Shown one piece after another: positions 1-7,694 of a DNA stretch of 10,620 nt. A model generated the notes under the pieces. It searched no databases. It worked only from the letters and a program-made list of their open reading frames with translations, and had not been told where the DNA came from. The stretch is from contig JBKPDV010000179.1 in NCBI GenBank assembly GCA_046728075.1, positions 1 to 10,620 of the forward strand, given 5' to 3'. A program made the translations under genes and the position numbers. The first letter of the stretch is position 1. Each line of letters opens with the position of its first letter. Source of the DNA: JBKPDV01 sp046728075. Lineage in GTDB: Bacteria > Acidobacteriota > Thermoanaerobaculia > UBA5066 > Gp7-AA6.

Positions 1-40
1 TCCTTTGTCTCGTGGGCTCGGAGATGTGTATAAGAGACAG
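1..40 (+). other. Nextera transposase adapter (sequencing artefact)
   Basis: Bases 7-40 match the 34-nt Illumina Nextera read-2 adapter. Bases 22-40 are the 19-bp Tn5 mosaic end AGATGTGTATAAGAGACAG. Bases 1-6 lie outside the adapter and are of unknown origin. The contig end is therefore library-derived, and any reading frame crossing it is chimeric; the peptide SRGLGDVYKRQ is the translation of this adapter. Confidence 0.97.
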
Positions 41-100
41 GACCCAGCCTTAGGTTACAGAGCGAGCCCGGAGGCGCCGGCGTTGCCCGGCGGCGGCCCT

Positions 101-157
101 GTCCGAGGGCACACACCCAACTCGCGATCGAGCCAGAAGGCGTGTGTGCCCGAGGAC
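101..157. other. Long inverted repeat with symmetric tandem GA mismatch
   Basis: Arm 101-116 pairs with arm 142-157: ten perfect pairs (GGGCACACAC with GTGTGTGCCC) next to the loop, then a 2x2 GA/GA internal mismatch (105-106 opposite 152-153), then four perfect pairs (GTCC with GGAC). The loop is 25 nt. Tandem G-A mismatches often form sheared pairs in RNA, so a folded transcript is plausible. No T-run follows on either strand, so a classical intrinsic terminator is not supported. It lies about 160 nt beyond the stop of the minus-strand response regulator. Confidence 0.5.
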
Positions 158-161
158 CGGA

Positions 162-242
162 GCGGCGGCCAGGAAGATCTCCCGCGGCTGGGCCGCCGCG
201 TGCCGCCAAGGGCAATGACGGCGACTCCGGGCGCCTTCGCCC
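162..242. other. Two further GC-rich hairpins in the gene-free left flank
   Basis: GCGGCGGCC (162-170) pairs perfectly with GGCCGCCGC (191-199) across a 20-nt loop. GGGCG (229-233) pairs with CGCCC (238-242) around CCTT. With the 101-157 repeat they give three consecutive stems in about 140 nt. I see no protein-coding frame in 41-297 that does not read through the adapter or shadow the response regulator. A structured transcript or a 3' region of the regulator mRNA are both possible; I recognise no known RNA family. Confidence 0.4.
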
Positions 243-297
243 GCTATCCCGCCCTTCTCGGATTTTCTACTGTCGCTTCAAGAGTCAGGGCGCGAGG

Positions 298-318
298 AGC
301 TGATAGCTGAAAGCTTCA
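298..318. repeat. Heptad array, 3 units (AGCTGAW-like)
   Basis: Three 7-bp units, AGCTGAT, AGCTGAA and AGCTTCA, abut one another and cover the stop codon of the response regulator (316-318). The block 298-317 is 18/20 identical to 9391-9410, which belongs to another heptad array of this window on the same strand. Confidence 0.55.
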
Positions 319-1692
319 GTTGTCCCGAATCTCCAGACGCTTGATGATCTCGTGCAGGGTCGTCGGCTTCATCCTCAGGAGCTCGGCGGCCCTTTTCTGA
401 ACCCCTCCCGTGCGCCGAAGAGCCGTGCGAACCAGACGGCGCTCGTAGTCCTCGACCAGATCCTTGTAGGTGGCGCCATTTTCCGGGAGGCGAATCGGAA
501 CCTCGGTCCGGTCCGGCTGAAGCACGGTCTCGGGCAGCAGCTCGAGCCCGATCACGCCGCCCGGGCAGAGCACGACCGCGCGCTCGATCGCGTTTTCCAG
601 CTCCCGGACGTTGCCCGGCCAGTCGTAGTCGAGCAGAGCCTTCATCACGTCCGGGTGCAGGCCGGTGATCGGCTTGTTGTTCTCGGAAGCGTAGAGGCGA
701 ACGAAATGATCCGCGAGCAGCGGGATGTCTTCGCCCCGCTCCCGCAGGGGAGGGATCGCGATCGTGATCACGCACAGGCGGTAATAGAGGTCATCGCGAA
801 ACCGCCCTTCGCTCACCATTTTCTTCAAGTCGACGTTTGTCGCGGCGATGATGCGCACATCGGCTTTCTGCGTGTCGACCGAGCCGACGCGCATGAACTC
901 CTTTTCCTGGATCACGCGCAGCAGCTTCGCCTGGGTCTCGAGGCTGACGGTCCCGATCTCGTCGAAAAAGATGGAGCCTCCGTCGGCCACCTCGAACAAT
1001 CCCTTCTTGTTAGCGATCGCGCCCGTGAAGGCGCCGCGCACATGCCCGAAGAGGTTGGACTCGAGTAGGTCGGTCGGCATGGAGCCCGAGTTGACGGTGA
1101 CGAACGGCGCGCCCGCTCGAGGCGAATGAGTGTGAATGGCCCTCGCGACGAGCTCTTTGCCGGTTCCGCTTTCTCCCTCGACGAGGATCGTGGACTTGGA
1201 AGGCCCGGCCAGGCGCACGAGGTCGAAGACTTTGCGCATCGTCTCGGACTTGCCGACGATCCGTCCGAGACCGTACTGGCGCGAAAGCTCCTGTTTCAGG
1301 CGCCGGTTTTCTTCCGTGAGCTTCCGCCGCTCAGCTCCCTTTTCGACGGTGAGCAGCACTTCCTGGTTCTGGAAGGGCTTGGGAATGTAGTGGAACGCGC
1401 CCTCCCTCATCGCCTCGATCGCGCCCTCGATCGACGAGTAGGCGGTGACGATGACCACGACGGCATCCGGATCCCGACGGCGGATCTCGCGCAGGACTTC
1501 CAGACCGGAGCGGTCGGGGAGCATCAGGTCCAGGAGGACCAGGTCATGGGGGTCCGCTTCGAAGGCCTTGAGCGCTTCCGTGCCGGTCTCGGCCGAGGTC
1601 ACCTCGTAGCCTTCGCGTTCGAGAAGCGTTTCGAGAACATCCCGGATGATCTCTTCGTCGTCGACGATGAGGACGCGCAGCGGCTGGCTCAT
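316..1692 (-). CDS. Sigma54-dependent NtrC-family response regulator
   Basis: The 458-aa protein has the three classic NtrC-type domains. The N-terminal receiver (about 4-120) has the acidic pair D11-D12, phosphoacceptor D55, T83 and K105. The AAA+ sigma54-activation domain (about 143-378) has Walker A GESGTGKE (173-180), the sigma54-contact loop GAFTGA (220-225), Walker B ending in D244-E245, a conserved RFRDDLYYRL block (297-306) and WPGNVRELEN (358-367). A Fis-type helix-turn-helix occupies about 412-454. Phosphorylation should drive oligomerisation and ATP-dependent opening of sigma54-RNA polymerase at enhancer-controlled promoters. The ATG at 1692 overlaps the kinase stop by 4 nt (ATGA), so translation is probably coupled; a start 10 codons upstream would lengthen the overlap and lie before the usual receiver start. 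The kinase encoded just upstream is the obvious partner. Target genes cannot be read from this window. Confidence 0.96.
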   Translation of the reverse strand: MSQPLRVLIVDDEEIIRDVLETLLEREGYEVTSAETGTEALKAFEADPHDLVLLDLMLPDRSGLEVLREIRRRDPDAVVVIVTAYSSIEGAIEAMREGAFHYIPKPFQNQEVLLTVEKGAERRKLTEENRRLKQELSRQYGLGRIVGKSETMRKVFDLVRLAGPSKSTILVEGESGTGKELVARAIHTHSPRAGAPFVTVNSGSMPTDLLESNLFGHVRGAFTGAIANKKGLFEVADGGSIFFDEIGTVSLETQAKLLRVIQEKEFMRVGSVDTQKADVRIIAATNVDLKKMVSEGRFRDDLYYRLCVITIAIPPLRERGEDIPLLADHFVRLYASENNKPITGLHPDVMKALLDYDWPGNVRELENAIERAVVLCPGGVIGLELLPETVLQPDRTEVPIRLPENGATYKDLVEDYERRLVRTALRRTGGVQKRAAELLRMKPTTLHEIIKRLEIRDN

Positions 1693-4436
1693 GACGTGGT
1701 CACGGCGGGCAGCGTCACCCATGCCTCCACGCCGCCTCCCTCGCGAGGCTCGAGGCCCATCTCTCCACCGTGCCGGCGGACGATCTCCCGGGAGATCGCG
1801 AGACCCAGCCCCGTGCCGCCTGACTTCTTGGTCGTGAAGAACGGTTGGAAGAGCCGCTTCTGCGTCTGCTCGTCGAGCCCCGATCCCCGATCACCGATCG
1901 TGACCCGCGCGAGGCCGTCTTCCAGGCTCAGGGCGCAGGAGATCTCGCCTTCCTCCGGTGACGCGTCGCGGGCGTTGGTGAAGAGATTGACGAAGACCTG
2001 CTCCAGCTCCCGGGCGTCCCCGAAGACCCAGACCGACTCGTTTCCGTTGACCGGCGCGAGTGCCAGTCGCTTCGATCCGAGCGTGGTCTCGACCGATTCC
2101 GCGGCATTGGCGAGGACCGAGCGCAGATCGGTCCGGATCTGCGTCGCCATCCGGGGCCTCGCGAACTCGAGCAGGTTGTTGACGAGATGCGCGGCGCGGA
2201 AAGTCTGCCGCTCCATTTTCTTCAGGATCTTGTAGCGTGGATCTCCCGGAGAAGTGTCTTTCAGGAGCATCTGGGCGTAGGAGGAGAGGCCCGCGATCGG
2301 CGTGTTGACCTCATGCGCCACGCCCGCCGCGAGAACTCCGAGAGAAGCGAGGCGTTCCCGCTCCGCTACAGCGCGCTCCGCTCGCACGCGATCGGTCACG
2401 TCGTCCACGAGAACGACGCGCCGGTCCGGATCTCCCTGAAAAACCGAAACGGAGATGCGAAGGTCGCGCTCCTCGTCGCGGGCGTTGGTGAACCGAAACT
2501 CGGCCGTATGCTCGGATTCTCCCGCGGGCTCGGCCTCCGGCAGCGTGACCCCGGAGAGCACCTCGTCGAAGGGAAGACCGAACATCTCCTTCTCCGGGCG
2601 TCCGATGAGCGCCGCGAACGCGGGATTGGCCGAGTGCACGCGGTTCGCGCCGTCCAGCACGACGATGCCCGAGGAAGAGGAGCGAATCACGCTCTCCTGG
2701 TACTGCTGCAGCGTGCGGATCTCCTCCAGACGTTCCGCGAGCGCTCCATAGAGCCGTGCGTTTTCGTAGGCGAGGCCGGCTTGAGCCATGAGAGCCGTCA
2801 ACAGCGACTCGTCTTCCGAGGAGAGCGGCACGCGGCCATCCTTGTATCCCACGCCGAGGGAGCCGACGAGTTGCCCCGCGCACCGCATTGCGAAAAAGGT
2901 TCGGAAGCCGGCCTCGTGCAGGCGAGCCGCGATCGGCGCCCCACCGGAGCCGAAGACCGCCGACCCTCGAAGCCGCCAGACGTCTTCTCCCGCGAGACGC
3001 TCGCGGAGCAGGTCGGATTCCGGGCCCGGATCGCGGTCGAGGCGGAAGAGGCGGCTGGGAACGACGTGGAGTCCCGTCTCAACCCGCTCGATGAGGGCCG
3101 CGACCACATCCTCCTCGCGGCGCGGGGTCGAGAAATCGCGCGCGAAATCCAGGAGCGCGCGGCGTGCGCGGTAGGTCTCGTGATACTGGATTTTTTCGAG
3201 CACGTCGGTGATGCGCTTCTTCATCGGAACGAGCAGGGAGGCGAGCACGAGTCCCGATCCGAAGGCCACGACGTTCTTGCCTGCCTCGGCCATCCCCTCC
3301 AGCGTCCGATCGAGCAGAGCGTTCAAGATCACGAACGTCGCTCCGCAAAGCAGAACGGCTGCCGTCGTGGCCAGCGCTTCTCGGACGAAGATCTCGACGT
3401 CCCACAGGCGCCACTTCAGGATCGCGTAGGAAAAGGCCAGGGGGATGAGGACGAGCGGCAGGATTCCGACTTTGGAGAGCCAGGGTGTCGCCACTCCGAG
3501 CGCTTCGGGCACGACGGACAGAAGCAGGAACGGGGAGAGGCCCACGACCAGACCGAGACCGATCCATCGGATCTGTTTTTCCGCTTCGGCGTCCGCGCGG
3601 GTCTTGCGCAGGAGGACGAGCAGACGCATGACAACGGCCGCGCCGTAGATCGCGAAGAGGACGAGCCACAGCCTTCGCGCGAACAGGAACGTGCGTGTCG
3701 AGTCGAGAGTCGGCACGAAGAAAGGCGCCTCCTGAATCGCGAGATAGACAAGACCCGGCACGTAGAGAAGCGCGGTCCACCCTCTGCGAAGCAGGGGCGT
3801 CGGGAAGACCAGGAAAAAATGGACCAGCAGGGGAGGCAGAAGGGCGCGGTAAATGTCCTCGGCCACCCAGAAAGCCCTCCACAGTGTGTCGTGGGGGCCG
3901 GCTGGCGTGATCACGTTGACCGCGAAGGAAGCCAGACAGATTCCCCAGAAGACGCGCGTCGCGGGAGCCCGGTCCCGAGCCAGCGTGAAGAATCCGATCG
4001 CCAGATACAGGAAACCGACGAGTGCGAGGAACAAGTACTTCCAGTCGATCGCCAATCGCGGCTTGCCGAGCAAGACCTGGTGAATGTCACTTTCTCCCCG
4101 CTGGATCACGAGGGCATGCGGGAACTCTCCGCGGGCGAGCGTCTTGTCCGGCTGGGCGACGGAGGAGGCAGCCCGTCCGTCGGCCGTCAGGATTCGATCT
4201 CCGGGCATCAAGCCGGCCGCGGCGGCCGCCCCGCCCGGTTCAACGGCGCGCACCAGCAAGGCGCCGCCGGATCTTTGCGAGTCCAGGCCTGCTCTCTGGA
4301 AGGTGTCCAACTTCCTCGCAAAGGAGACAAAGGCCAGGCCCACCGTCAGGCCGCCTGCCAGGACGGATGTCGCGACCAACAGACCCTTGCCAAAACGACG
4401 AATCACTTTGCTGGAATTCAGCAATCCGAATGCCAT
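1689..4436 (-). CDS. Membrane sensor histidine kinase with PDZ, GAF and PAS domains
   Basis: With the ATG at 4436 the protein is 915 aa. A first membrane helix (about 18-38) is followed by a PDZ domain (about 56-125, with core LMPGDRILTADGR). Then come about eight or nine hydrophobic segments between 130 and 405, a GAF-like region (about 440-565), a PAS domain (about 578-690), HisKA with phospho-acceptor H708 in AHEVN, and a catalytic domain with N-box N821, G1 DRGSG (849-853) and G2 GTGLGL (874-879). All catalytic motifs are intact. The PDZ probably faces the periplasm and may sense envelope proteins or peptides; that is inference from topology. An alternative TTG at 4523 would add 29 residues but has no ribosome site and a poor N-terminus. 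It forms an operon with the NtrC-type regulator downstream (ATGA overlap). Confidence 0.95.
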   Translation of the reverse strand: MAFGLLNSSKVIRRFGKGLLVATSVLAGGLTVGLAFVSFARKLDTFQRAGLDSQRSGGALLVRAVEPGGAAAAAGLMPGDRILTADGRAASSVAQPDKTLARGEFPHALVIQRGESDIHQVLLGKPRLAIDWKYLFLALVGFLYLAIGFFTLARDRAPATRVFWGICLASFAVNVITPAGPHDTLWRAFWVAEDIYRALLPPLLVHFFLVFPTPLLRRGWTALLYVPGLVYLAIQEAPFFVPTLDSTRTFLFARRLWLVLFAIYGAAVVMRLLVLLRKTRADAEAEKQIRWIGLGLVVGLSPFLLLSVVPEALGVATPWLSKVGILPLVLIPLAFSYAILKWRLWDVEIFVREALATTAAVLLCGATFVILNALLDRTLEGMAEAGKNVVAFGSGLVLASLLVPMKKRITDVLEKIQYHETYRARRALLDFARDFSTPRREEDVVAALIERVETGLHVVPSRLFRLDRDPGPESDLLRERLAGEDVWRLRGSAVFGSGGAPIAARLHEAGFRTFFAMRCAGQLVGSLGVGYKDGRVPLSSEDESLLTALMAQAGLAYENARLYGALAERLEEIRTLQQYQESVIRSSSSGIVVLDGANRVHSANPAFAALIGRPEKEMFGLPFDEVLSGVTLPEAEPAGESEHTAEFRFTNARDEERDLRISVSVFQGDPDRRVVLVDDVTDRVRAERAVAERERLASLGVLAAGVAHEVNTPIAGLSSYAQMLLKDTSPGDPRYKILKKMERQTFRAAHLVNNLLEFARPRMATQIRTDLRSVLANAAESVETTLGSKRLALAPVNGNESVWVFGDARELEQVFVNLFTNARDASPEEGEISCALSLEDGLARVTIGDRGSGLDEQTQKRLFQPFFTTKKSGGTGLGLAISREIVRRHGGEMGLEPREGGGVEAWVTLPAVTTS

Positions 4437-4603
4437 CAAGAGAGCAGACTTCTCTGAGAACAAACCATTATTTTGCAAGAGTTTGGATAACGCTTGCCGA
4501 ACGGGCTTGCCTGGCGAATTCAAAAGATTGGATGGGTAATGCTACTAAATTGGATGCGGAGTCGGAGAAACCAGGAGGTGCGCGCCCGCCGTGGATCGCG
4601 CTC
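4437..4603 (-). promoter_or_regulatory. AT-richer gap upstream of the kinase, with three ATCCAA words
   Basis: This 167-nt gap separates the barrel gene stop (TAA, 4604-4606) from the kinase start and is clearly AT-richer than the flanking genes, as expected for a promoter region. TTGGAT (ATCCAA on the minus strand) occurs at 4483-4488, 4528-4533 and 4550-4555. I could not identify a convincing -35/-10 pair or a sigma54 -24/-12 element, and no clear terminator follows the barrel gene. Confidence 0.3.
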
Positions 4604-6577
4604 TTAGAAGGAAATGGCGACGCCGCCGAGGAGCCGTTTCGTCGCGACAACCTCGTCCCGCTCGTTGGTCGCCGTTGTGCGGGCGGATTCCAGGGCGACG
4701 AGGAGCTTCCAGACTGCGCCGAAGGGAGTGATGCCGACCACCGAAAGGTCCTGAGCGAGCGAGACGGCGACCTTGTCCGAGTCGTTGGAGCGCAGGGCGG
4801 CGGGAGTGTCCAGCTTCTGCCGGGCGCCGCGCACGACGAAGGCGACACCCGTGCGCGTCGGAAGGACCTCCACCGCGGCCCGCGCGGACCAGAAACGCCC
4901 CTTGTTGCCCGAGATCCCGTAGCCGGACACCGACTCGGCCGAGATGTCCGAGTCGATCGAGCCGTAGCGCACGGACATCGTTCCCGAAACGTTCTGCGAA
5001 AGGCGCCGCGTCGCGACAGCCTGATACTGCCGCACCAGGTTTCCGTCAAAGAGGTAGACGCTGTCGAACTCCGTCAGGAAGTCTCCCTCGAAGAAAGCTC
5101 GGACCGCCTCGCTCACCCGCTGGTTCGAAGCTTCCACTCGCACGAGAGATCCGTTTCCATCACGGTGCTCGATGCCCACGGTGAACCCTTTGCGCGACGT
5201 CGCCTCCGAGTTCTCCTCGATCGAGACGACCAGCGGAAACGCCGTTGCGTTGCCGGTCCCCGACTCGCGGGCCCGCAAGAGCCCGCGCACGAAAGCGGTC
5301 GTCTGGTTGCCCAGGTCGTACCGCACGGCGACCACCGGCGCGAGCCCGTAACCGCCGGAGAGGTATCGGGCGATCACACCTCCCTCGACCTGAGCTCGGG
5401 AGCTCAGGCGCGCGGAAGCGGTCGCCGCCAGGTCGGCGTCGGGAGCGGAAAGCAGAAAAGCTCCATCCGAACCGATTCCGGTGGGGCCGACGGTTCCCTC
5501 CCGGTGGCGGTAGGTCATGGCGACCGCGACGCCCGGGTTGTCTCCGGCCGGCCGCTCGTAATGTCCTTTGACTTCCCAGGTCCGCGAGGCGACCGGGAAG
5601 AAGGTGGTTCCCGAGGATGTGGCGCGGTAGAGATTGGTCTCCTCGATATAGCGAGCCGCCACCCACTCCGCGGCTCCTTCTTCACCGTCGCGCCTCCAGG
5701 AGACGCCGTGGGTCTGAAAGCTTGCGGCACGATCGTCTCGAAAGGAAAGCGTATGACGGCGAGACCGCAATTCGAATTGATCCTCCGGTGACGTCGACAC
5801 ATCCAGAGCCAGGCCGGCGACGTTGCCCGTGTTCGTTGCGCTCTCTGAGGTCACGGAGTTTTCGGAGACGGCCGCGTAGTCTCCTCTCAAGTCGTACTGC
5901 CAGCCGTTGGGAAGACCACCGCGCACGCCGACGGCGGTGCGCGAAAGTGTGGTGTCCCCCGATCCCACGTTGGCGACCGAGCGCACTTCTCCACCCATCG
6001 AGCGATCGATGCGCGTCGCGTCTCCGGGCTTGCCGGGCGCTGATTGCGGTTGCGCTTGTGGTTGCGGTTGACCGATTCCCTCTTCGATGGCGATCTCGCG
6101 CAAGACGTCGGCGGGCAGACGATCGCGCAGCTCCCAGAGGCTGTCCCCAGCCGCGGGACCAGCTGGAGTCGGCCCCCTCGCGGCCAGCTGAATTCGAACG
6201 GAGCTCACTCCTTCGATCTGCCCCTGATGCCAGAAGCGCACGAGAGCGGGGACGAAGCCCCGTTTGTATGCGATCAGGTCGTAGACCCCCACGGGGGCGG
6301 AGGCGAGGACGAACGTTCCATCCGACGCGGTCCGGGAGCGCGTCAAGGACGTATCGCCGAGGTTGTAGAAAACCACGAGCGCCCCCGAAATCGGCTTCTC
6401 GAGATGGCGAACGATGCCGGAGATCGGAGGAGCGGGAGGAGGAGGCGACGCGAGAGCGGCACCGCCGAAAAGAATCAGCGAAAAACCCACCGCGCAGGTG
6501 TGACCTGTGGCGCGCAAACGCATAGACGGACCCAAGGCCCAGATCGCAGTATATGACTCCCGGTTGTCAATTGCCAT
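4604..6577 (-). CDS. Carboxypeptidase-regulatory-like domain protein with outer-membrane barrel
   Basis: With the ATG at 6577 the protein has 657 aa. A hydrophobic signal segment (about 28-43, cleavage likely after ALA at 41-43) precedes a Pro-rich stretch and a carboxypeptidase-regulatory-like beta-sandwich (about 52-132, with the SDGTFVLASAPVGVYDL signature). A Pro/Gln-rich linker (about 170-184) leads into roughly 460 residues of alternating amphipathic strands ending in the barrel-type terminal Phe. This resembles the outer-membrane proteins with a fused CarboxypepD_reg domain that are abundant in Acidobacteriota and Bacteroidota, but I see no TonB box or plug domain. The 6577 start has GGGGGAG at good spacing; the ATG at 6523 would give a more normal, shorter signal peptide (639 aa) but has a weak ribosome site. 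The cargo or substrate is unknown. It is codirectional with, and just upstream of, the sensor kinase. Confidence 0.85.
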   Translation of the reverse strand: MAIDNRESYTAIWALGPSMRLRATGHTCAVGFSLILFGGAALASPPPPAPPISGIVRHLEKPISGALVVFYNLGDTSLTRSRTASDGTFVLASAPVGVYDLIAYKRGFVPALVRFWHQGQIEGVSSVRIQLAARGPTPAGPAAGDSLWELRDRLPADVLREIAIEEGIGQPQPQAQPQSAPGKPGDATRIDRSMGGEVRSVANVGSGDTTLSRTAVGVRGGLPNGWQYDLRGDYAAVSENSVTSESATNTGNVAGLALDVSTSPEDQFELRSRRHTLSFRDDRAASFQTHGVSWRRDGEEGAAEWVAARYIEETNLYRATSSGTTFFPVASRTWEVKGHYERPAGDNPGVAVAMTYRHREGTVGPTGIGSDGAFLLSAPDADLAATASARLSSRAQVEGGVIARYLSGGYGLAPVVAVRYDLGNQTTAFVRGLLRARESGTGNATAFPLVVSIEENSEATSRKGFTVGIEHRDGNGSLVRVEASNQRVSEAVRAFFEGDFLTEFDSVYLFDGNLVRQYQAVATRRLSQNVSGTMSVRYGSIDSDISAESVSGYGISGNKGRFWSARAAVEVLPTRTGVAFVVRGARQKLDTPAALRSNDSDKVAVSLAQDLSVVGITPFGAVWKLLVALESARTTATNERDEVVATKRLLGGVAISF

Positions 6578-6719
6578 TGTGTCTCCCCCCATCCTTAGGG
6601 GTCCCGGACCGGCCTGGCGCTAGGGGTTGGGAGGCGAGCCGTTCCAGGCTCGTCCCGCGTCTCCGAGCCTTCGGCACTCGCCGCAGGTCTTTTGTCCCCG
6701 GGCTACCTTCCGCCCGGAA
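6578..6719 (-). promoter_or_regulatory. Structured leader of the barrel gene, possible RBS-masking hairpin
   Basis: Read on the minus strand, this region contains CCGGGC/GCCCGG (6698-6703 with 6712-6717), which may be the 3' hairpin of proline dehydrogenase. It also holds CCTGCG/CGCGGG enclosing an inner stem, a perfect CGAGCC/GGCTCG hairpin (6635-6640 with 6647-6652), and GGTC-CGG-GACC. Just before the start, CCCC (6598-6601) can pair with GGGG inside the ribosome-binding G-run (6585-6590). No known riboswitch core was recognised. Confidence 0.35.
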
Positions 6720-7694
6720 CTACCCTCCGCTGAAGAGGTTCTTCAAGACCTGGCCGGCGATGGCCGGGTTCTCCTTCAGGCGCCGGAGCGAGTAGGCCTG
6801 CCATGCGCGGCCGTACGGAACGTAGACACGCAGTCGATGCCCCGACGTCACCAGGCGCCGCCTCAGGCTCGCCGCGACCCCGAGCAGCATCTGGAACTCG
6901 TAGGCCGCTGAATTGAGGCGCAGCCCTTCAATCGTCGCCAGCGCTCGCTCGACCAGGACAACGTCATGAGTGGCGATGCCGGTGTAGCAATCCGCCCCGA
7001 GGAGCGTTTCGACCATCTGGGCGAAGCTTTCCCGAATCTCTTCCGGCCCCTGGTAGGCGATCGACGGAGGCTCGACATAGATGCCCTTGCAGACTCGAAC
7101 GTTGGCGCGCGCGTCCGCCGCGCGGAGGACATCCTGTCGGCTTCGGCGCAGATAGGCCTGCAGCACGAGGCCCACCGCGTATCCTTTCGCGCGGGACTCC
7201 TGGTAAATCGCGATGGTCTCGTCGGTAACGGAAGAGTCCTCCATGTCGATGCGGACGAAAGTGGAGTGGAGCCGCGCGGTCTCGAGGATCCTCCCGAACT
7301 GAAGCCGGCATTCCCGCGGATCGAGTTTCAATCCGAGCGCCGTCAGCTTCACGGAGACGTTGGAATCCAGGTTCTCCCGCGCGATGGCGGCGAGGGCCTC
7401 GCGATACTCCTCGACGGTACTTTCCGTTTCCGACAGGTTCGTGACGTCCTCGCCGAGGACGTCGAGAGTCGCCATGCACCCCTCGGCATTGAGGCGGCGG
7501 ACCACTTCGAGAGCCTGGGCGAGGGTCTCGCCCGCCACATAGCGCGAGGCGAACCGGCGGATGAGCGGCGTCGGTACGAAAGGGAGCGTCCGGACGATGA
7601 GGGTGTTGAGTGCCTTCAAAGTCGTTCTACGTTCTGCGTTCTGGGTTCTGCGTTTCTCGTTCGGGACCCTTGGAAGCTCCGGTTTCTTCGACAT
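6720..7694 (-). CDS. Monofunctional proline dehydrogenase
   Basis: An FAD-dependent PRODH-family enzyme that oxidises L-proline to delta1-pyrroline-5-carboxylate and passes electrons to the respiratory chain. With the ATG at 7694 it has 324 aa and shows the family motifs DVLGE (78-82), VSVKLTALG (113-121), RIDMEDS (148-154), LQAYLRR (178-184), VCKGIYVE (201-208), ATHD (241-244), YEFQML (265-270), YVPYG (291-295) and the substrate-binding YSLRR pair R304-R305. There is no PutA-type P5C dehydrogenase domain, so a separate enzyme must finish the pathway. Residues 1 to about 25 are translated from heptad repeats and do not look like the family. A TTG at 7619 gives 299 aa, close to the usual length of about 300, but neither start has a clear ribosome site. 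The gene follows comF codirectionally. Confidence 0.94.
   Translation of the reverse strand: MSKKPELPRVPNEKRRTQNAERRTTLKALNTLIVRTLPFVPTPLIRRFASRYVAGETLAQALEVVRRLNAEGCMATLDVLGEDVTNLSETESTVEEYREALAAIARENLDSNVSVKLTALGLKLDPRECRLQFGRILETARLHSTFVRIDMEDSSVTDETIAIYQESRAKGYAVGLVLQAYLRRSRQDVLRAADARANVRVCKGIYVEPPSIAYQGPEEIRESFAQMVETLLGADCYTGIATHDVVLVERALATIEGLRLNSAAYEFQMLLGVAASLRRRLVTSGHRLRVYVPYGRAWQAYSLRRLKENPAIAGQVLKNLFSGG
7624..7665. repeat. Heptad array, 6 units (GTTCTGC-like)
   Basis: Six abutting 7-bp units from GTTCTAC to GTTCGGG, consensus GTTCTGC on the plus strand. The array covers the ComF stop codon (7627-7629) and the stretch upstream of the TTG alternative start of proline dehydrogenase. 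Translated on the minus strand in two frames it gives the repetitive peptides TQNAERRT and TQNPERRT. Confidence 0.75.

Noticed and set aside
5..310. Plus-strand 101-aa frame starting in the first bases
   Set aside because: It begins inside the Nextera adapter and continues through the hairpin region; a chimeric, non-biological frame.
2187..4457. 756-aa plus-strand frame opposite the kinase
   Set aside because: A mirror of the high-GC kinase gene. Its product is rich in Arg, Glu, Gln and His without domains, while the minus strand encodes a full set of kinase motifs.
4440..4560. Sigma54 promoter upstream of the kinase operon
   Set aside because: No GG-N10-GC pair with acceptable -24/-12 context was found on the minus strand.
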